Below are positions 33,448 through 43,301 of a stretch of DNA of 64,000 nucleotides, piece after piece. The first letter of the stretch is position 1. Each line of letters opens with the position of its first letter. The translations under genes were made by a program, and so were the position numbers. The notes beneath the pieces were generated by a model that worked only from the letters and a program-made list of their open reading frames with translations, was not told the DNA's origin and ran no database searches. Origin of the DNA: Bacillota bacterium (lineage in GTDB: Bacteria > Bacillota > Negativicutes > Sporomusales > Sporomusaceae); NCBI GenBank assembly GCA_017889705.1, contig JAGGAB010000020.1:111118-175117 (forward strand), written 5' to 3'.

Positions 33448-35707
33448 AAGCATTCCGCGGCTTGATGGCTTTGCCAAGGTAACCGGCAAGGCGCAATATG
33501 TGGATGATATGTATGAAAAGAATATGCTGTATGCCAAGGTTTTCCGCAGTACTATTGCCAATGGCTGGGTGAAAAAAATTGATGTCAGTAAGGCAAGGGT
33601 ATTGCCGGGAGTGGAAGCCGTTGTAACCTATCAGGACGTTCCAGAACATACCTTTCCTACAGCCGGTCACCCGTATAGCAAGGACCCGAAGCATCAGGAC
33701 ATAGCCGATCGCAATTTATTGACCAGGCGGGTACGACTTTATGGCGATGAAATAGCTGTTGTCATCGCAGTGGACGAATTAACAGCCGAAAAAGCATTGC
33801 GATTGATTGAAGTGGAGTATGAGGAATATGCGCCGATTTTAACAGCAGAAGATGCGGCTAAAGCGGGTGCGATTGAAATTCATGAGGGCACTAAAAATAT
33901 TGTAGGCAGCGATAAGTATCAGGTCGGGGATGTGGAAACCGCCTTTAGTCAGGCTGATTATGTTTTCGAGGATAGTTTTGCGACTGGTACGGTACAGCAT
34001 TGCGCCATGGAAAATCATACGGCCTATGCCTATATTGACAATAACGGTAAAATTACGGTTGTAACATCAACCCAAATTCCTCATATTGCCCGCCGGATTG
34101 TTGGGCAGGCACTGGGCATACCCTGGGGACGGGTTCGGATTATTAAGCCTTATGTCGGCGGCGGTTTTGGCAGTAAACAGGATGCGGTGGTGGAACCGCT
34201 GGTTGCCTTTTTGACAACGGTGGTTAAGGGGCGGCCGGTGCGCCTGCAATTTAGCAGGGAAGAGACCTTTATTGCCAGCCGGGTGCGGCATGCCATTTCC
34301 TTCACGTTGCGTTCGGCAGTCAATAAAGATGGCAGACTGATTGGCAGAGCCGGCAAGGCTATATCCTTAAATGGCGGTTATGCTTCACATGGTCATTCTA
34401 TCGCGGCTAACAGTGGTTCGAAATACCGGGAACTCTATGATCAGCAAGCCATAAAATATGAGGCGGTAACATACTATACTAATATGCCGTCTGCCGGTGC
34501 CATGCGCGGGTACGGGATTCCCCAGGTTACTTTTGCCCTGGAATGTCACATGGAAGATATCGCGCGGGAAATTGGGATAGACCCTATCGAGTTTCGGCTT
34601 AAGAATATTACCAGACAAGGATGGGTAGATCCTATTAGTAAAGTTGTGGTTGGCAGCAACGGTTTGCCAGAATGTATTGCCAAAGGCAAAGAACTGCTGC
34701 GGTGGGATGACAAGAAAACACAGCTAAAAAAGCAAACCGGTCAGAAGCGGCGGGGGATTGGCATGGCTAACTTTGTGTATGCTACCGGGACTCATCCTGT
34801 CGGTCTGGAAATTGCCGGTGCCCGTATTGTTATGAATGATGACGGATCAGTGCAGGTGCAGGTCGGTGCTACCGAAATCGGTCAAGGCAGCGATACTGTT
34901 TTTTGCCAAATGGCAGCTGAAACCATCGGTATTCCTATGAATATGGTAACAATTGTGGCTGACCAGGACACGGACATTTCACCGGTAGACTCTGGGTCAT
35001 ATGCTTCGCGGCAAACTTATATTACTGGCATGGCTGTAAAAAAAGCCGCTAAAGAAGTTAAGGATAAGACCTTACACTATGCCTGGGGAATGACCGATAT
35101 TCCGGCAGAAGCAATGGATATTGCCGATGGCTGGCTTATCTATAAACATAATGGCGAACACATTATGCCAATTGCCGAAGTAGCGCTTGACAGTTGGTAC
35201 AATCCGGTTTTTGCCGCTCCCATAACGGCTGATGTTACCAATAATGCCAGAGTGAATGCGCTTGCTTATGGCTGTACTTTTGTCGAGGTTGAGGTCGATA
35301 TTCCTACCGGTAAGGTGGAAGTGCTGGAAATCTACAACATTCATGATGCCGGAAAACTCATTAATCCTCAGTTGGCTGAAGGCCAGGTTCACGGTGGTGT
35401 GAGCATGGGAATAGGCTATGCGTTATATGAACAACTGCTTTTTGACAGTAAAACCGGGAAACCCTTAAATAATAACTTGCTGGATTATAAACTCATGACG
35501 ACAATGGATACGCCAGACATTGGGGCGGCCTTTGTCGAGACTTATGAACCAACCGGGCCGTATGGCAATAAGGCTTTGGGCGAGCCGCCGGCTATTTCGC
35601 CCGCTCCGGCTATTCGCAATGCTATTTTGGACGCAACAGGGGTGAAATGTAATCAATTGCCGATGACACCACAGCGGCTGGTAGAAAATTCAAGGCAGCA
35701 GGATTGA
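33434..35707 (+). CDS. xdhA: Xanthine dehydrogenase molybdenum-binding subunit
   Basis: 757 residues. Starts with KSIPRLDGFAKVTGKAQYVD typical of xanthine dehydrogenase large subunits. Molybdopterin-site motifs: GGGFGSKQD, AMRGYGIPQV, TEIGQGSDTVF, DSGSYASRQTYITG, and the catalytic Glu in NKALGEPPAISPAP. It hydroxylates hypoxanthine or xanthine, giving xanthine or urate. GGAAAGGAG precedes ATG 33434, inside the end of the preceding gene. It forms a heterotrimer with the next two genes, in the same order as enterobacterial xdhABC. It is separate from, and different in architecture to, xdhD in block 1. Confidence 0.93.
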   Translation: MSVGKSIPRLDGFAKVTGKAQYVDDMYEKNMLYAKVFRSTIANGWVKKIDVSKARVLPGVEAVVTYQDVPEHTFPTAGHPYSKDPKHQDIADRNLLTRRVRLYGDEIAVVIAVDELTAEKALRLIEVEYEEYAPILTAEDAAKAGAIEIHEGTKNIVGSDKYQVGDVETAFSQADYVFEDSFATGTVQHCAMENHTAYAYIDNNGKITVVTSTQIPHIARRIVGQALGIPWGRVRIIKPYVGGGFGSKQDAVVEPLVAFLTTVVKGRPVRLQFSREETFIASRVRHAISFTLRSAVNKDGRLIGRAGKAISLNGGYASHGHSIAANSGSKYRELYDQQAIKYEAVTYYTNMPSAGAMRGYGIPQVTFALECHMEDIAREIGIDPIEFRLKNITRQGWVDPISKVVVGSNGLPECIAKGKELLRWDDKKTQLKKQTGQKRRGIGMANFVYATGTHPVGLEIAGARIVMNDDGSVQVQVGATEIGQGSDTVFCQMAAETIGIPMNMVTIVADQDTDISPVDSGSYASRQTYITGMAVKKAAKEVKDKTLHYAWGMTDIPAEAMDIADGWLIYKHNGEHIMPIAEVALDSWYNPVFAAPITADVTNNARVNALAYGCTFVEVEVDIPTGKVEVLEIYNIHDAGKLINPQLAEGQVHGGVSMGIGYALYEQLLFDSKTGKPLNNNLLDYKLMTTMDTPDIGAAFVETYEPTGPYGNKALGEPPAISPAPAIRNAILDATGVKCNQLPMTPQRLVENSRQQD

Positions 35708-35728
35708 TCTAGAAAGGGGGGGGCGGGA

Positions 35729-36607
35729 ATGTACGATATTGCGAAATACGAAGAAGCATATACTGTAGAGGAAGCTATAGCGCTTTTGCAGGCTAATCCG
35801 CAGGCTGTCATTATATCAGGTGGCAGCGATGTATTGATAAAGCTGCATGAAGGGCAGCTGCCGGACGCGCAATTAATTAGTATTCATGGCATACCTGAAT
35901 TAAAGGGGATAAAGCTTGAAGCCGGCCAAACAATTGCCATTGGTGCCGGTACCAGCTTTAGCCAGATATCACGAAGTGACATTATTCAACAGCACCTTCC
36001 GGTATTAGGAGAAGCTGTATCCATGGTCGGCGGGCCACAGATACGGAACATCGGCACCATTGGCGGAAATGTATGCAATGGTGTGACTTCAGCTGATAGC
36101 GCAGCTACCTTGTTTGCACTAAATGCCAAACTCCGCATTCAAGGGTCAAATACTGAACGGCTGGTTGCCATTCATGACTTTTACCAAGGACCGGGTAAGG
36201 TAGATCTGGCGCATGGAGAAATTCTTACTGCTATTTTGATTACTAAAGAAAATTATGAGGGTTATAACGGCCATTATATAAAATATGCCATGCGTAATGC
36301 GATGGATATTGCCACATTAGGCTGTACCGCTGTAGGTAAGTTTATTAACAATCAGGTAACGGATTTTCGTCTGGCTTTAGGCGTGGCAGGGCCTACGCCG
36401 CTGCGTTGTTATAAAACAGAAGAGATAGCAAAAGGGAGGTTGGTTGACCAAACCTTGCTAGCGGAAATCGGAAAAACTGCAATTACCGAAGTCAATCCCA
36501 GAACCTCCTGGCGGGCGTCCAAAGAGTTTCGCCTGCAGCTGGTGGAAGAATTGAGCAAACGGGCTTTCCTGGAAGCCTATCGCAAGGCCGGAGGTGAAGT
36601 GAAATGA
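35729..36607 (+). CDS. xdhB: Xanthine dehydrogenase FAD-binding subunit
   Basis: 292 residues. CO-dehydrogenase flavoprotein-type FAD domain: VIISGGSDVLIKLHEG (first FAD loop) and GGPQIRNIGTIGGNVCNGVTSADSA cut short here as its core IRNIGTIGGNV. It transfers electrons from the Fe-S subunit to NAD or ferredoxin. It follows xdhA by 21 nt and overlaps xdhC by 4 nt (ATGA). GGGGGGGG precedes ATG 35729. Confidence 0.93.
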   Translation: MYDIAKYEEAYTVEEAIALLQANPQAVIISGGSDVLIKLHEGQLPDAQLISIHGIPELKGIKLEAGQTIAIGAGTSFSQISRSDIIQQHLPVLGEAVSMVGGPQIRNIGTIGGNVCNGVTSADSAATLFALNAKLRIQGSNTERLVAIHDFYQGPGKVDLAHGEILTAILITKENYEGYNGHYIKYAMRNAMDIATLGCTAVGKFINNQVTDFRLALGVAGPTPLRCYKTEEIAKGRLVDQTLLAEIGKTAITEVNPRTSWRASKEFRLQLVEELSKRAFLEAYRKAGGEVK

Positions 36608-37110
36608 TGACACGCAGAATTGTTTTCACAGTCAACAGACAAGAACATATGCTGGAAGTCGATGTGAGGGAATCTTTGCTTGATGTGTTGCGTGACCGCC
36701 TGGATTTGACCGGTGTAAAAAAAGGCTGTTCAGTAGGCGAATGTGGCGCGTGTACGGTGCTGATTGACGGTGAACCCTTTGACAGCTGCATTTATTTGGC
36801 TGTTTGGGCTGATGGTAAGCAAATCCGGACAGTGGAAGGCGAAGCTAAGGATGGTAAACTCTCAAAAGTACAGGCTGCTTTTTTAGAAGCAAATGCCGTG
36901 CAATGCGGCTTTTGTACGCCAGGCCTGGTTATGACGACCACGGCCTTGACAGAAAGCGACCATTCGTACACAAAGCAGGAAATCAAAAAAGAGCTTTCCG
37001 GTCATATGTGCCGTTGTACTGGCTATCACAATATTATAAAAGCCGCGGAAAAGGCCTTGCAAGATAAGGGTGAGCAAGACCACGACTGTTGTGGAAAATG
37101 CCATCAGTAA
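36604..37110 (+). CDS. xdhC: Xanthine dehydrogenase [2Fe-2S] subunit
   Basis: 168 residues. Plant-ferredoxin-type [2Fe-2S] site (KGCSVGECGACTVLIDG) followed by the four-helix [2Fe-2S] domain (QCGFCTPGLVM; HMCRCTGYHN). A C-terminal CCGKCHQ-like tail adds extra Cys residues not usual in the family. Start overlaps the xdhB stop; an adjacent in-frame ATG at 36607 is an alternative. Completes the XdhABC enzyme. Confidence 0.93.
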   Translation: MMTRRIVFTVNRQEHMLEVDVRESLLDVLRDRLDLTGVKKGCSVGECGACTVLIDGEPFDSCIYLAVWADGKQIRTVEGEAKDGKLSKVQAAFLEANAVQCGFCTPGLVMTTTALTESDHSYTKQEIKKELSGHMCRCTGYHNIIKAAEKALQDKGEQDHDCCGKCHQ

Positions 37111-37144
37111 GATGGATTTTCGATAGAAAAGTAGGAGGGATACA

Positions 37145-38467
37145 ATGAACGACGGGTTACTTGAGCGGCTGTTTAAACTCAGCCAAAAACAAACCGATGT
37201 CAAGACCGAGCTGCTGGCAGGCTTGACCACCTTTGTGGCCTTAGCGTACATCATTTTTGTCAATCCCAACATTTTGGCCGATGCGGGAATTCCCAAAGAT
37301 GCAGCCATTGCTGCCACTATCTGGGCAACTGCTTTGGCTACCACCCTTATGGCCGTATGGGCTAATTTTCCGATTGCTGTAGCACCTGGCATGGGACTCA
37401 ATGCTTTCTTTGCTTACTATGTGGTTGGGGTACTGCATTTGTCCTGGCAGGTTGCGCTGGGAGCCGTATTCTTTTCAGGTATTTTGTTTTTAATCTTAAC
37501 TCTTGGCGGCATTCGCCAGGCTATTATTCACTCTGTGCCGATGAACCTAAAATGTGCAATTGGCGTGGGCATCGGCTTGTTCATTGCCTTTATTGGCCTA
37601 AAAAATGCCGGTATTATTATTGCAGATAAGGCCACTTTTGTAAGTGTTGGGCATTTGATCAACTCGGAACCGCTGCTGGCTTGTATTGGTTTATTGTTCA
37701 CCGCTGCTCTTTTAGCCAGAAACGTAAAAGGGGCAATACTTATTGGGATTATTACTACAACAATTTTGGGCATGATTTGCGGTGTTGTGCCTGCACCGAA
37801 GAGTATTAACGATATAGTCAGTTTTAGCATTCCCAGCCTGACGCCTACCCTGATGCAGTTAGACATAATGGGTGCCTGGCAATATGGTATTTTCTCTATT
37901 ATATTTACATTTACTATTGTCGAACTGTTTGACAACATGGGCACGCTGATCGGCCTGACACGCAAAGCTAAACTGATGAATGACAAAGGGGAAATCGAAA
38001 ACCTCGATAAGGCCTTGACAACAGATGCGGTAGGCACGCTTGCCAGCGCTGTTTTGGGAACTTCGACAGTAACTTCTTATGTTGAAAGTGCGGCCGGCAT
38101 TGCAGAAGGTGGCAAAACCGGCTTGACAGCGCTGACTGTTGCTGTGTTATTTGTGGTTTCGCTGTTGTTTGCACCGCTTATCGGTCTGGTTCCAGGATTT
38201 GCCACTGCGCCGGCGCTGATTTTGGTCGGGGCTCTAATGATGGCGGAAATCGTGCATGTTAGTTTTGCTGATTTTACTGACGGATTCCCGGCATTCATGA
38301 CTATTATTATGATGCCGTTAACTTATAGTATTGCTAACGGTTTTGCTTTTGGTTTTATCAGTTATACGTTTGTAAAGGTATTGTCCGGCAGAGCCAAAGA
38401 AGTCAGTATTGTTATGTGGCTTGTGAGCTTAGCGTTTCTTGCAAACTTTTATATGCGTCTGCACTAA
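37145..38467 (+). CDS. AzgA-type purine permease (hypoxanthine/guanine/adenine)
   Basis: 440 residues, about 12-14 membrane helices. The signature AVAPGMGLNAFFAYYVV near residue 80 is typical of the AzgA/GhxP branch of the NCS2 superfamily, as are FVNPNILADAGIPKDAA and ELFDNMGTLIGLTRKA. It imports purine bases by proton symport across the inner membrane. TAGGAGGG precedes ATG 37145. Its place between xdhC and adenine deaminase suggests import of hypoxanthine, guanine or adenine for this block. Confidence 0.92.
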   Translation: MNDGLLERLFKLSQKQTDVKTELLAGLTTFVALAYIIFVNPNILADAGIPKDAAIAATIWATALATTLMAVWANFPIAVAPGMGLNAFFAYYVVGVLHLSWQVALGAVFFSGILFLILTLGGIRQAIIHSVPMNLKCAIGVGIGLFIAFIGLKNAGIIIADKATFVSVGHLINSEPLLACIGLLFTAALLARNVKGAILIGIITTTILGMICGVVPAPKSINDIVSFSIPSLTPTLMQLDIMGAWQYGIFSIIFTFTIVELFDNMGTLIGLTRKAKLMNDKGEIENLDKALTTDAVGTLASAVLGTSTVTSYVESAAGIAEGGKTGLTALTVAVLFVVSLLFAPLIGLVPGFATAPALILVGALMMAEIVHVSFADFTDGFPAFMTIIMMPLTYSIANGFAFGFISYTFVKVLSGRAKEVSIVMWLVSLAFLANFYMRLH

Positions 38468-38506
38468 GGCAGGCAATCTCATCAGGAACCAAAGCGGGGG
38501 TGCAGC

Positions 38507-40219
38507 ATGAAACGGGTGCAGGAATTGGTGGATACGGCATTAGGCTGCTTTGATGCCGACTTGGTGCTGAAAAATGGCCAGGTATTTAATGTGTTTACCG
38601 GACAGTTCACCAAGGGCGATGTAGCCATTGTCAATGGTTATATTGCCGGGATAGGGCAGTATAATGGGCGCAAGGAAATTGATGTTACAGATAAATACAT
38701 AACGCCTGGTTTTATTGACGGCCATGTGCATATGGAAAGTGCGATGGTAAGTCCTGCACAATTTGCCTGTACAATCGTGCCTAACGGCACGACAACGATT
38801 ATTGCCGATCCCCATGAAATTGCCAATGTGGCGGGGATTGAAGGTATTCGTTATATGCTGAGTGCCACTGAGCAATTGGCGTTAAATGTGTATATCATGC
38901 TGCCTTCCTGTGTGCCGGCCACCCAATTAGAACATTCGGGCGCTGTACTGACAGCCAAGGATTTAGCTGAGTTTATTCAGCATCCCAGGGTACTCGGGCT
39001 GGGAGAAATGATGGATTATCCCGGAGTACTCGGTAAGTCTGAAACGGTATTTGAAAAAATTCGTTTGGCCGGGGGTAAGCTGGTTGACGGTCATGCCCCC
39101 GGGCTTACCGGTAAGGATTTAACCGCTTATATTGCTGCTGGCATTTGTTCTGATCATGAATGTGTTACGCCGGAAGAAGCGACCGAACGGCTGGCGCAAG
39201 GCATGTATGTTATGCTGCGGGAAGGTTCGGCAGCTCGTAATCTTCTTCAATTGCTGCCGGCGGTAAATCAGTATACGGTAAACCGCTGTCTATTTGCTAC
39301 TGATGACCGTCATCCTGAAGACCTGCTGGAAGAGGGGCATATAAATTATCTGGTCAAGCTGGCAGTAGCTGCAGGCACTGATTTAGCTTGGGTACTGCAA
39401 ATGGCTACTATTAATGCCGCTAATTATTTCCGTCTGGATGATTTGGGGGCAGTTGCTCCCGGATACCGAGCTGATCTGCTGGTGTTTGATAATCTGACAG
39501 ACTGGCAGCCTCGCATGGTTTTTAAAGATGGGCAGTTGGCAGCAGAGAATGGGAAATCACTGTTTATGAACTTTTTTGTTGATGACAAATGGGTTCGCAA
39601 TATGCTGTACCTGGGTGATCTTGATCGTGGCAAGCTGCGTATTCCTGCGCATTCTTCCTGTGCCCGGGTAATTGGTTTAGTGCCACACCAACTGGTAACT
39701 ACGGCTCTGGAACTGGCGATGCCTGTGGTGCAGGGAGAATTTGTTCCTGATCACAGCCGGGATATTGTGAAGCTGGTGGTATGGGAACGGCATAAAGGGA
39801 CCGGTCAGGTAGGTGTGGGCTTATTGCAGGGGCTAGGTCTCAAGAATGGCGCTATAGCCTCGACGATTGCTCATGATTCTCACAATCTGGTGGTAGTGGG
39901 AACCAATGATGACGATATCATGCTGGCAATAAAGGAAATCGAACATATCCAAGGCGGGCTAGTAATAACCGCACAAGGACAGATTATGGGCTCACTGTCT
40001 TTGCCGCTAGCAGGACTGATGACTGATCAGGAGATTGGCGTGGTACAGCAGCAATTGGCAGTGCTTCATCAAATTGCCCGCAGCCTTGGAGTAAAGGCGG
40101 AATATGATCCATTTATGACCTTGGCTTTTTTAAGCCTGCCGGTCATACCTGCTTTAAAATTGACCGATCAAGGTCTGGTAGATGTTACGGCTTTTCAACT
40201 TGTATCTGTATCTGTTTAA
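38507..40219 (+). CDS. ade: Adenine deaminase
   Basis: 570 residues, the usual length of bacterial Ade. Metal site GFIDGHVHMESAMVSPAQF, then PNGTTTIIADPHEIANV, and the later VDGHAPGLTG and SDHECVTPEEA and FATDDRHPEDL. It deaminates adenine to hypoxanthine, which the xdhABC enzyme can then oxidise. GCGGGGG precedes ATG 38507, 39 nt after the permease. Confidence 0.95.
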   Translation: MKRVQELVDTALGCFDADLVLKNGQVFNVFTGQFTKGDVAIVNGYIAGIGQYNGRKEIDVTDKYITPGFIDGHVHMESAMVSPAQFACTIVPNGTTTIIADPHEIANVAGIEGIRYMLSATEQLALNVYIMLPSCVPATQLEHSGAVLTAKDLAEFIQHPRVLGLGEMMDYPGVLGKSETVFEKIRLAGGKLVDGHAPGLTGKDLTAYIAAGICSDHECVTPEEATERLAQGMYVMLREGSAARNLLQLLPAVNQYTVNRCLFATDDRHPEDLLEEGHINYLVKLAVAAGTDLAWVLQMATINAANYFRLDDLGAVAPGYRADLLVFDNLTDWQPRMVFKDGQLAAENGKSLFMNFFVDDKWVRNMLYLGDLDRGKLRIPAHSSCARVIGLVPHQLVTTALELAMPVVQGEFVPDHSRDIVKLVVWERHKGTGQVGVGLLQGLGLKNGAIASTIAHDSHNLVVVGTNDDDIMLAIKEIEHIQGGLVITAQGQIMGSLSLPLAGLMTDQEIGVVQQQLAVLHQIARSLGVKAEYDPFMTLAFLSLPVIPALKLTDQGLVDVTAFQLVSVSV

Positions 40220-40290
40220 AAATAAGATTTGTCGCAGTCAAAGACAGTCCTGGTCTGCGAACATAATAAATAATACAGGGAGATGGTAAA

Positions 40291-41646
40291 GTGATAGGGA
40301 ATACACGTCATCCAGTTGATGAAATGCTACCAATTGGGCAGTTATTTATTTATGGTTTGCAGCATGTATTGGCTATGTACGCCGGTGCTGTTGCCGTGCC
40401 GCTCATTATTGCCAATGCCATTGGGCTGAGCCAAGAGCAATTGATTTTTTTAATTAATGCCGATTTATTTACCTGTGGAATTGCTACACTGATTCAGACA
40501 CTGGGCTTTGGCAATATGGGAATTCGGATTCCCATGATTCAAGGTGTTACCTTTGCGGCTGTTACGCCGATGATTATTATTGGCAAAACCCATGGCATGA
40601 CAGCTATCTATGGCTCTATTATTGTGGCCGGGTTGGTTACCTATCTGGCAGCCCCTTATTTTAGTCGGCTGATTCGCTTTTTCCCGCCGGTGGTTACTGG
40701 TACTATTATTACCATTATTGGCGTTACGCTGATGCCGGTCGCTGTTCGCTGGGCAGCAGGCGGTAATCCGGCAGCCAAGGATTATGGCAGTCTGGAATAT
40801 ATCGCCATGGCGTTTGTGGTTATGCTGCTGGTACTATTTTTCTATAAGTATTTTACCGGCTTTTTAAGCAATATTGCCGTTCTTTTAGGGTTAATCTGCG
40901 GTACGATTATGGCTATTCCTTTGGGCATGGTTAATTTTAGTCAAGTAGGTACTGCTGGCTGGATTGGTGTTACCACTCCCTTCTGGTTTGGAATGCCAAC
41001 CTTTGATCTTGCGTCAATTGCCGCCATGATATTGGTCATGCTGGTGGTTATGACGGAAACCACCGGTGACTGTATTGCCATTGGCGAAATTATTGAAAAA
41101 CCTATACATAAAGACGATTTGGCCAGATGCCTGCGAGCCGATGGTTTCTCAACCATGCTTGGCGGTATTTTAAATAGTTTTCCCTATACAGCTTTTGCCC
41201 AAAATGTAGGTCTTGTTGGGTTGACCCGGGTAAAAAGCCGGTTTGTAGTGGCTGCAGCAGGTGTAATACTGATTGCGCTAGGGATGGTTCCTAAACTCGC
41301 AGCGGTGATTGCCGCAATACCTAATCCGGTACTTGGAGGAGCCGGTATTGTTATGTTTGGCATGGTGGCAGCCAGCGGCATTAAGACACTGTCAAAAGTG
41401 AATTTTGACGGAACTTACAATATTATGGTGGTGGGCATCAGTGTTGGAATAGGCATGATTACCCTGGCAGTACCCAATTTCTATCATGCATTTCCCAGTT
41501 GGCTGCAGGTTATTCTGCACAGCGGCATTACCGCCGGCAGCCTGGCTGCTATTGTCTTAAATCTGCTGCTAAATGGCAGTGAGGCAGCACAAGATGTTAC
41601 TGCTAAAGAAGTTGCTGCAAATGAGACTACCTTTCATCATATGTAA
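40291..41646 (+). CDS. NCS2 xanthine/uric acid permease
   Basis: 451 residues, about 12-14 membrane helices. The nucleobase-ascorbate transporter signature is present as QNVGLVGLTRV, with the acidic substrate residue in VTETTGDCIAIGEI and the N-terminal GLQHVLAMYAGAVAVPLII. Members carry xanthine, urate or uracil with protons. The surrounding genes favour xanthine or urate (UacT/XanQ-like). GTG start after GGGAGATGG, 71 nt after ade. Confidence 0.92.
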   Translation: MIGNTRHPVDEMLPIGQLFIYGLQHVLAMYAGAVAVPLIIANAIGLSQEQLIFLINADLFTCGIATLIQTLGFGNMGIRIPMIQGVTFAAVTPMIIIGKTHGMTAIYGSIIVAGLVTYLAAPYFSRLIRFFPPVVTGTIITIIGVTLMPVAVRWAAGGNPAAKDYGSLEYIAMAFVVMLLVLFFYKYFTGFLSNIAVLLGLICGTIMAIPLGMVNFSQVGTAGWIGVTTPFWFGMPTFDLASIAAMILVMLVVMTETTGDCIAIGEIIEKPIHKDDLARCLRADGFSTMLGGILNSFPYTAFAQNVGLVGLTRVKSRFVVAAAGVILIALGMVPKLAAVIAAIPNPVLGGAGIVMFGMVAASGIKTLSKVNFDGTYNIMVVGISVGIGMITLAVPNFYHAFPSWLQVILHSGITAGSLAAIVLNLLLNGSEAAQDVTAKEVAANETTFHHM

Positions 41647-41705
41647 GTAACGGCAAGGATGCAGGTGGTAAGGCTAAGATAACCTAGCTGCGAGAGGAGA
41701 ATATT

Positions 41706-43085
41706 ATGGGGCTTATTTTGCGCGGGGGAATTATTGTTACTGCAGCAGAATGTTATCAGGCTGACATTCGCATTGAGGATGAAATTATTGCTGACATTGG
41801 CAGTCAAGTGGCTCGACCTGAGGATACAGTAATACCTGCTGAAGGGTGCTATATAATTCCGGGGGGCATAGATGCTCACACTCATTTTGATTTACCGGTA
41901 GGTACTATTTCGACTGCCGATGATTTTGCCTCAGGTACTAGGGCTGCCATTCTGGGAGGCACTACGACGATTATTGATTATGCCACTCAATTTAAGGGAG
42001 AAACCCTGCAGCAGGGACTGACAAACTGGCATCGGCGTGCTGCCGGCAAATGTTTTGCCGACTATGGTTTTCATATGGCCATTACCGATTGGAATGAGCA
42101 GGTTTCCCGGGAATTACCCTGGCTTAGCCAGGAGGCCGGTGTGACATCGGTAAAGCTGTATATGGCTTACAAACATAGCCTGCAGGTGGATGACAGTGCT
42201 TTGTTTCAAGTGCTGGAACGCGCGCGCGACTGTGGGATTCTCACCTGTGTCCACTGTGAAAATGGGGATATTGTCGATAATATGATTAGGCGGTTTCGTA
42301 ATCAAGGTAAAACTACTCCCCGCTATCATCCCTTATCGCGTCCATCTCAGGTGGAACAGGAAGCGGTTAACCGCCTGAGCGTGCTGGCTGATATGACCAA
42401 GGCACCGGTAGTGGTTGTGCATGTAAGCTGCCGGGAGGCGATGGAAACGGTAGCTCAGGCTAAGGTGCGCGGCGTTAGGATTTTTGCTGAAACCTGTCCG
42501 CAATATTTGGTATTGGATGATAGTGTGTATCAGGGTTCTGGCTTTGCCGGCGCAAAATATGTGATGTCGCCGCCTCTAAGGCCTAGGGAAAACCAGGACT
42601 ATTTATGGGACGGATTAAGAAGCGGGATTCTCGACACGGTGGCAACTGACCATTGCTCCTTTAATTTTAAGGGGCAGAAGGAATTGGGGAAGGAAGATTT
42701 CAGCAAGATACCTAATGGGGCGCCTGGTGTGGAACATAGGCTGGGGCTGCTATATACCTATGGGGTTAAGACTGGCAAAATTAGTCTGAAGCAGTTTGTC
42801 GACAAAGTAGCTGCTCGGCCGGCAAAACTTTTTGGGCTTTACCCCAAAAAGGGAACCATCACCCCTGGCAGTGACGCTGATCTGGTAATCTGGGACGAGC
42901 GTCGCCAGTTTACCATTAGTGCTGCCACGCAGGCTCACAATGTCGATTACAGCCCTTATGAGGGCATGAAGCAGCAGGGACAGGCTATCCATGTTTTTCT
43001 TAGAGGTCGGCAAGTAGTAAAAAACGGGAGGGTGTGTACGAAAACTCCGCAAGGCCAGTTTCTTTTGCGGAAGCCGTTTTTCTAA
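41706..43085 (+). CDS. hyuA: Dihydropyrimidinase/hydantoinase (HyuA-like)
   Basis: 459 residues. Cyclic amidohydrolase with metal site IDAHTHFDLPVG, the carboxylated Lys in SVKLYMAYK, then HCENGDIVDN and VVVHVSCREA and the Asp in DTVATDHCSFNFKGQKE. It opens cyclic ureides by hydrolysing the ring amide. HyuA is part of the anaerobic urate pathway, where it would act on a reduced purine-derived ring before the YgeY/YgeW steps. Last gene of block 2; a strong terminator follows. Confidence 0.92.
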   Translation: MGLILRGGIIVTAAECYQADIRIEDEIIADIGSQVARPEDTVIPAEGCYIIPGGIDAHTHFDLPVGTISTADDFASGTRAAILGGTTTIIDYATQFKGETLQQGLTNWHRRAAGKCFADYGFHMAITDWNEQVSRELPWLSQEAGVTSVKLYMAYKHSLQVDDSALFQVLERARDCGILTCVHCENGDIVDNMIRRFRNQGKTTPRYHPLSRPSQVEQEAVNRLSVLADMTKAPVVVVHVSCREAMETVAQAKVRGVRIFAETCPQYLVLDDSVYQGSGFAGAKYVMSPPLRPRENQDYLWDGLRSGILDTVATDHCSFNFKGQKELGKEDFSKIPNGAPGVEHRLGLLYTYGVKTGKISLKQFVDKVAARPAKLFGLYPKKGTITPGSDADLVIWDERRQFTISAATQAHNVDYSPYEGMKQQGQAIHVFLRGRQVVKNGRVCTKTPQGQFLLRKPFF

Positions 43086-43138
43086 GGCCAGATTGTGACG
43101 AACACATAAATGCAATTCTTTGACAGGTAAAGACAGCA

Positions 43139-43177
43139 AGAGTCAGGCAGCATGTAGTGCCGCCTGACTCTTTTTTT
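43139..43177 (+). terminator. Rho-independent terminator of block 2
   Basis: GAGTCAGGC pairs with GCCTGACTC, followed by seven T. Ends the 11-kb second block. Confidence 0.9.
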
Positions 43178-43220
43178 GTTGGCAGAAAAAAGAGCGGGGG
43201 TCTGCTCTCGACTAATTCTA

Positions 43221-43234
43221 TATAGGATCCTATA
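43221..43234. other. Perfect 14-nt palindrome
   Basis: TATAGGATCCTATA, flanked by GACTAATTC and AAAGACTTA. A partial echo, TATACAGGATCAAT, lies 50 nt downstream. Located between two convergent genes; role unknown. Confidence 0.4.
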
Positions 43235-43301
43235 AAGACTTACCAGCTTGGTTTTTAAAGAAAATCTTTATGGGATTATATACAGGATCAATATGTTTAA
43301 G

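Noticed and set aside
37111..37144. Purine riboswitch before the purine permeases
   Set aside because: The gaps before 37145 and 40291 are too short (34 and 71 nt) and lack the aptamer core.
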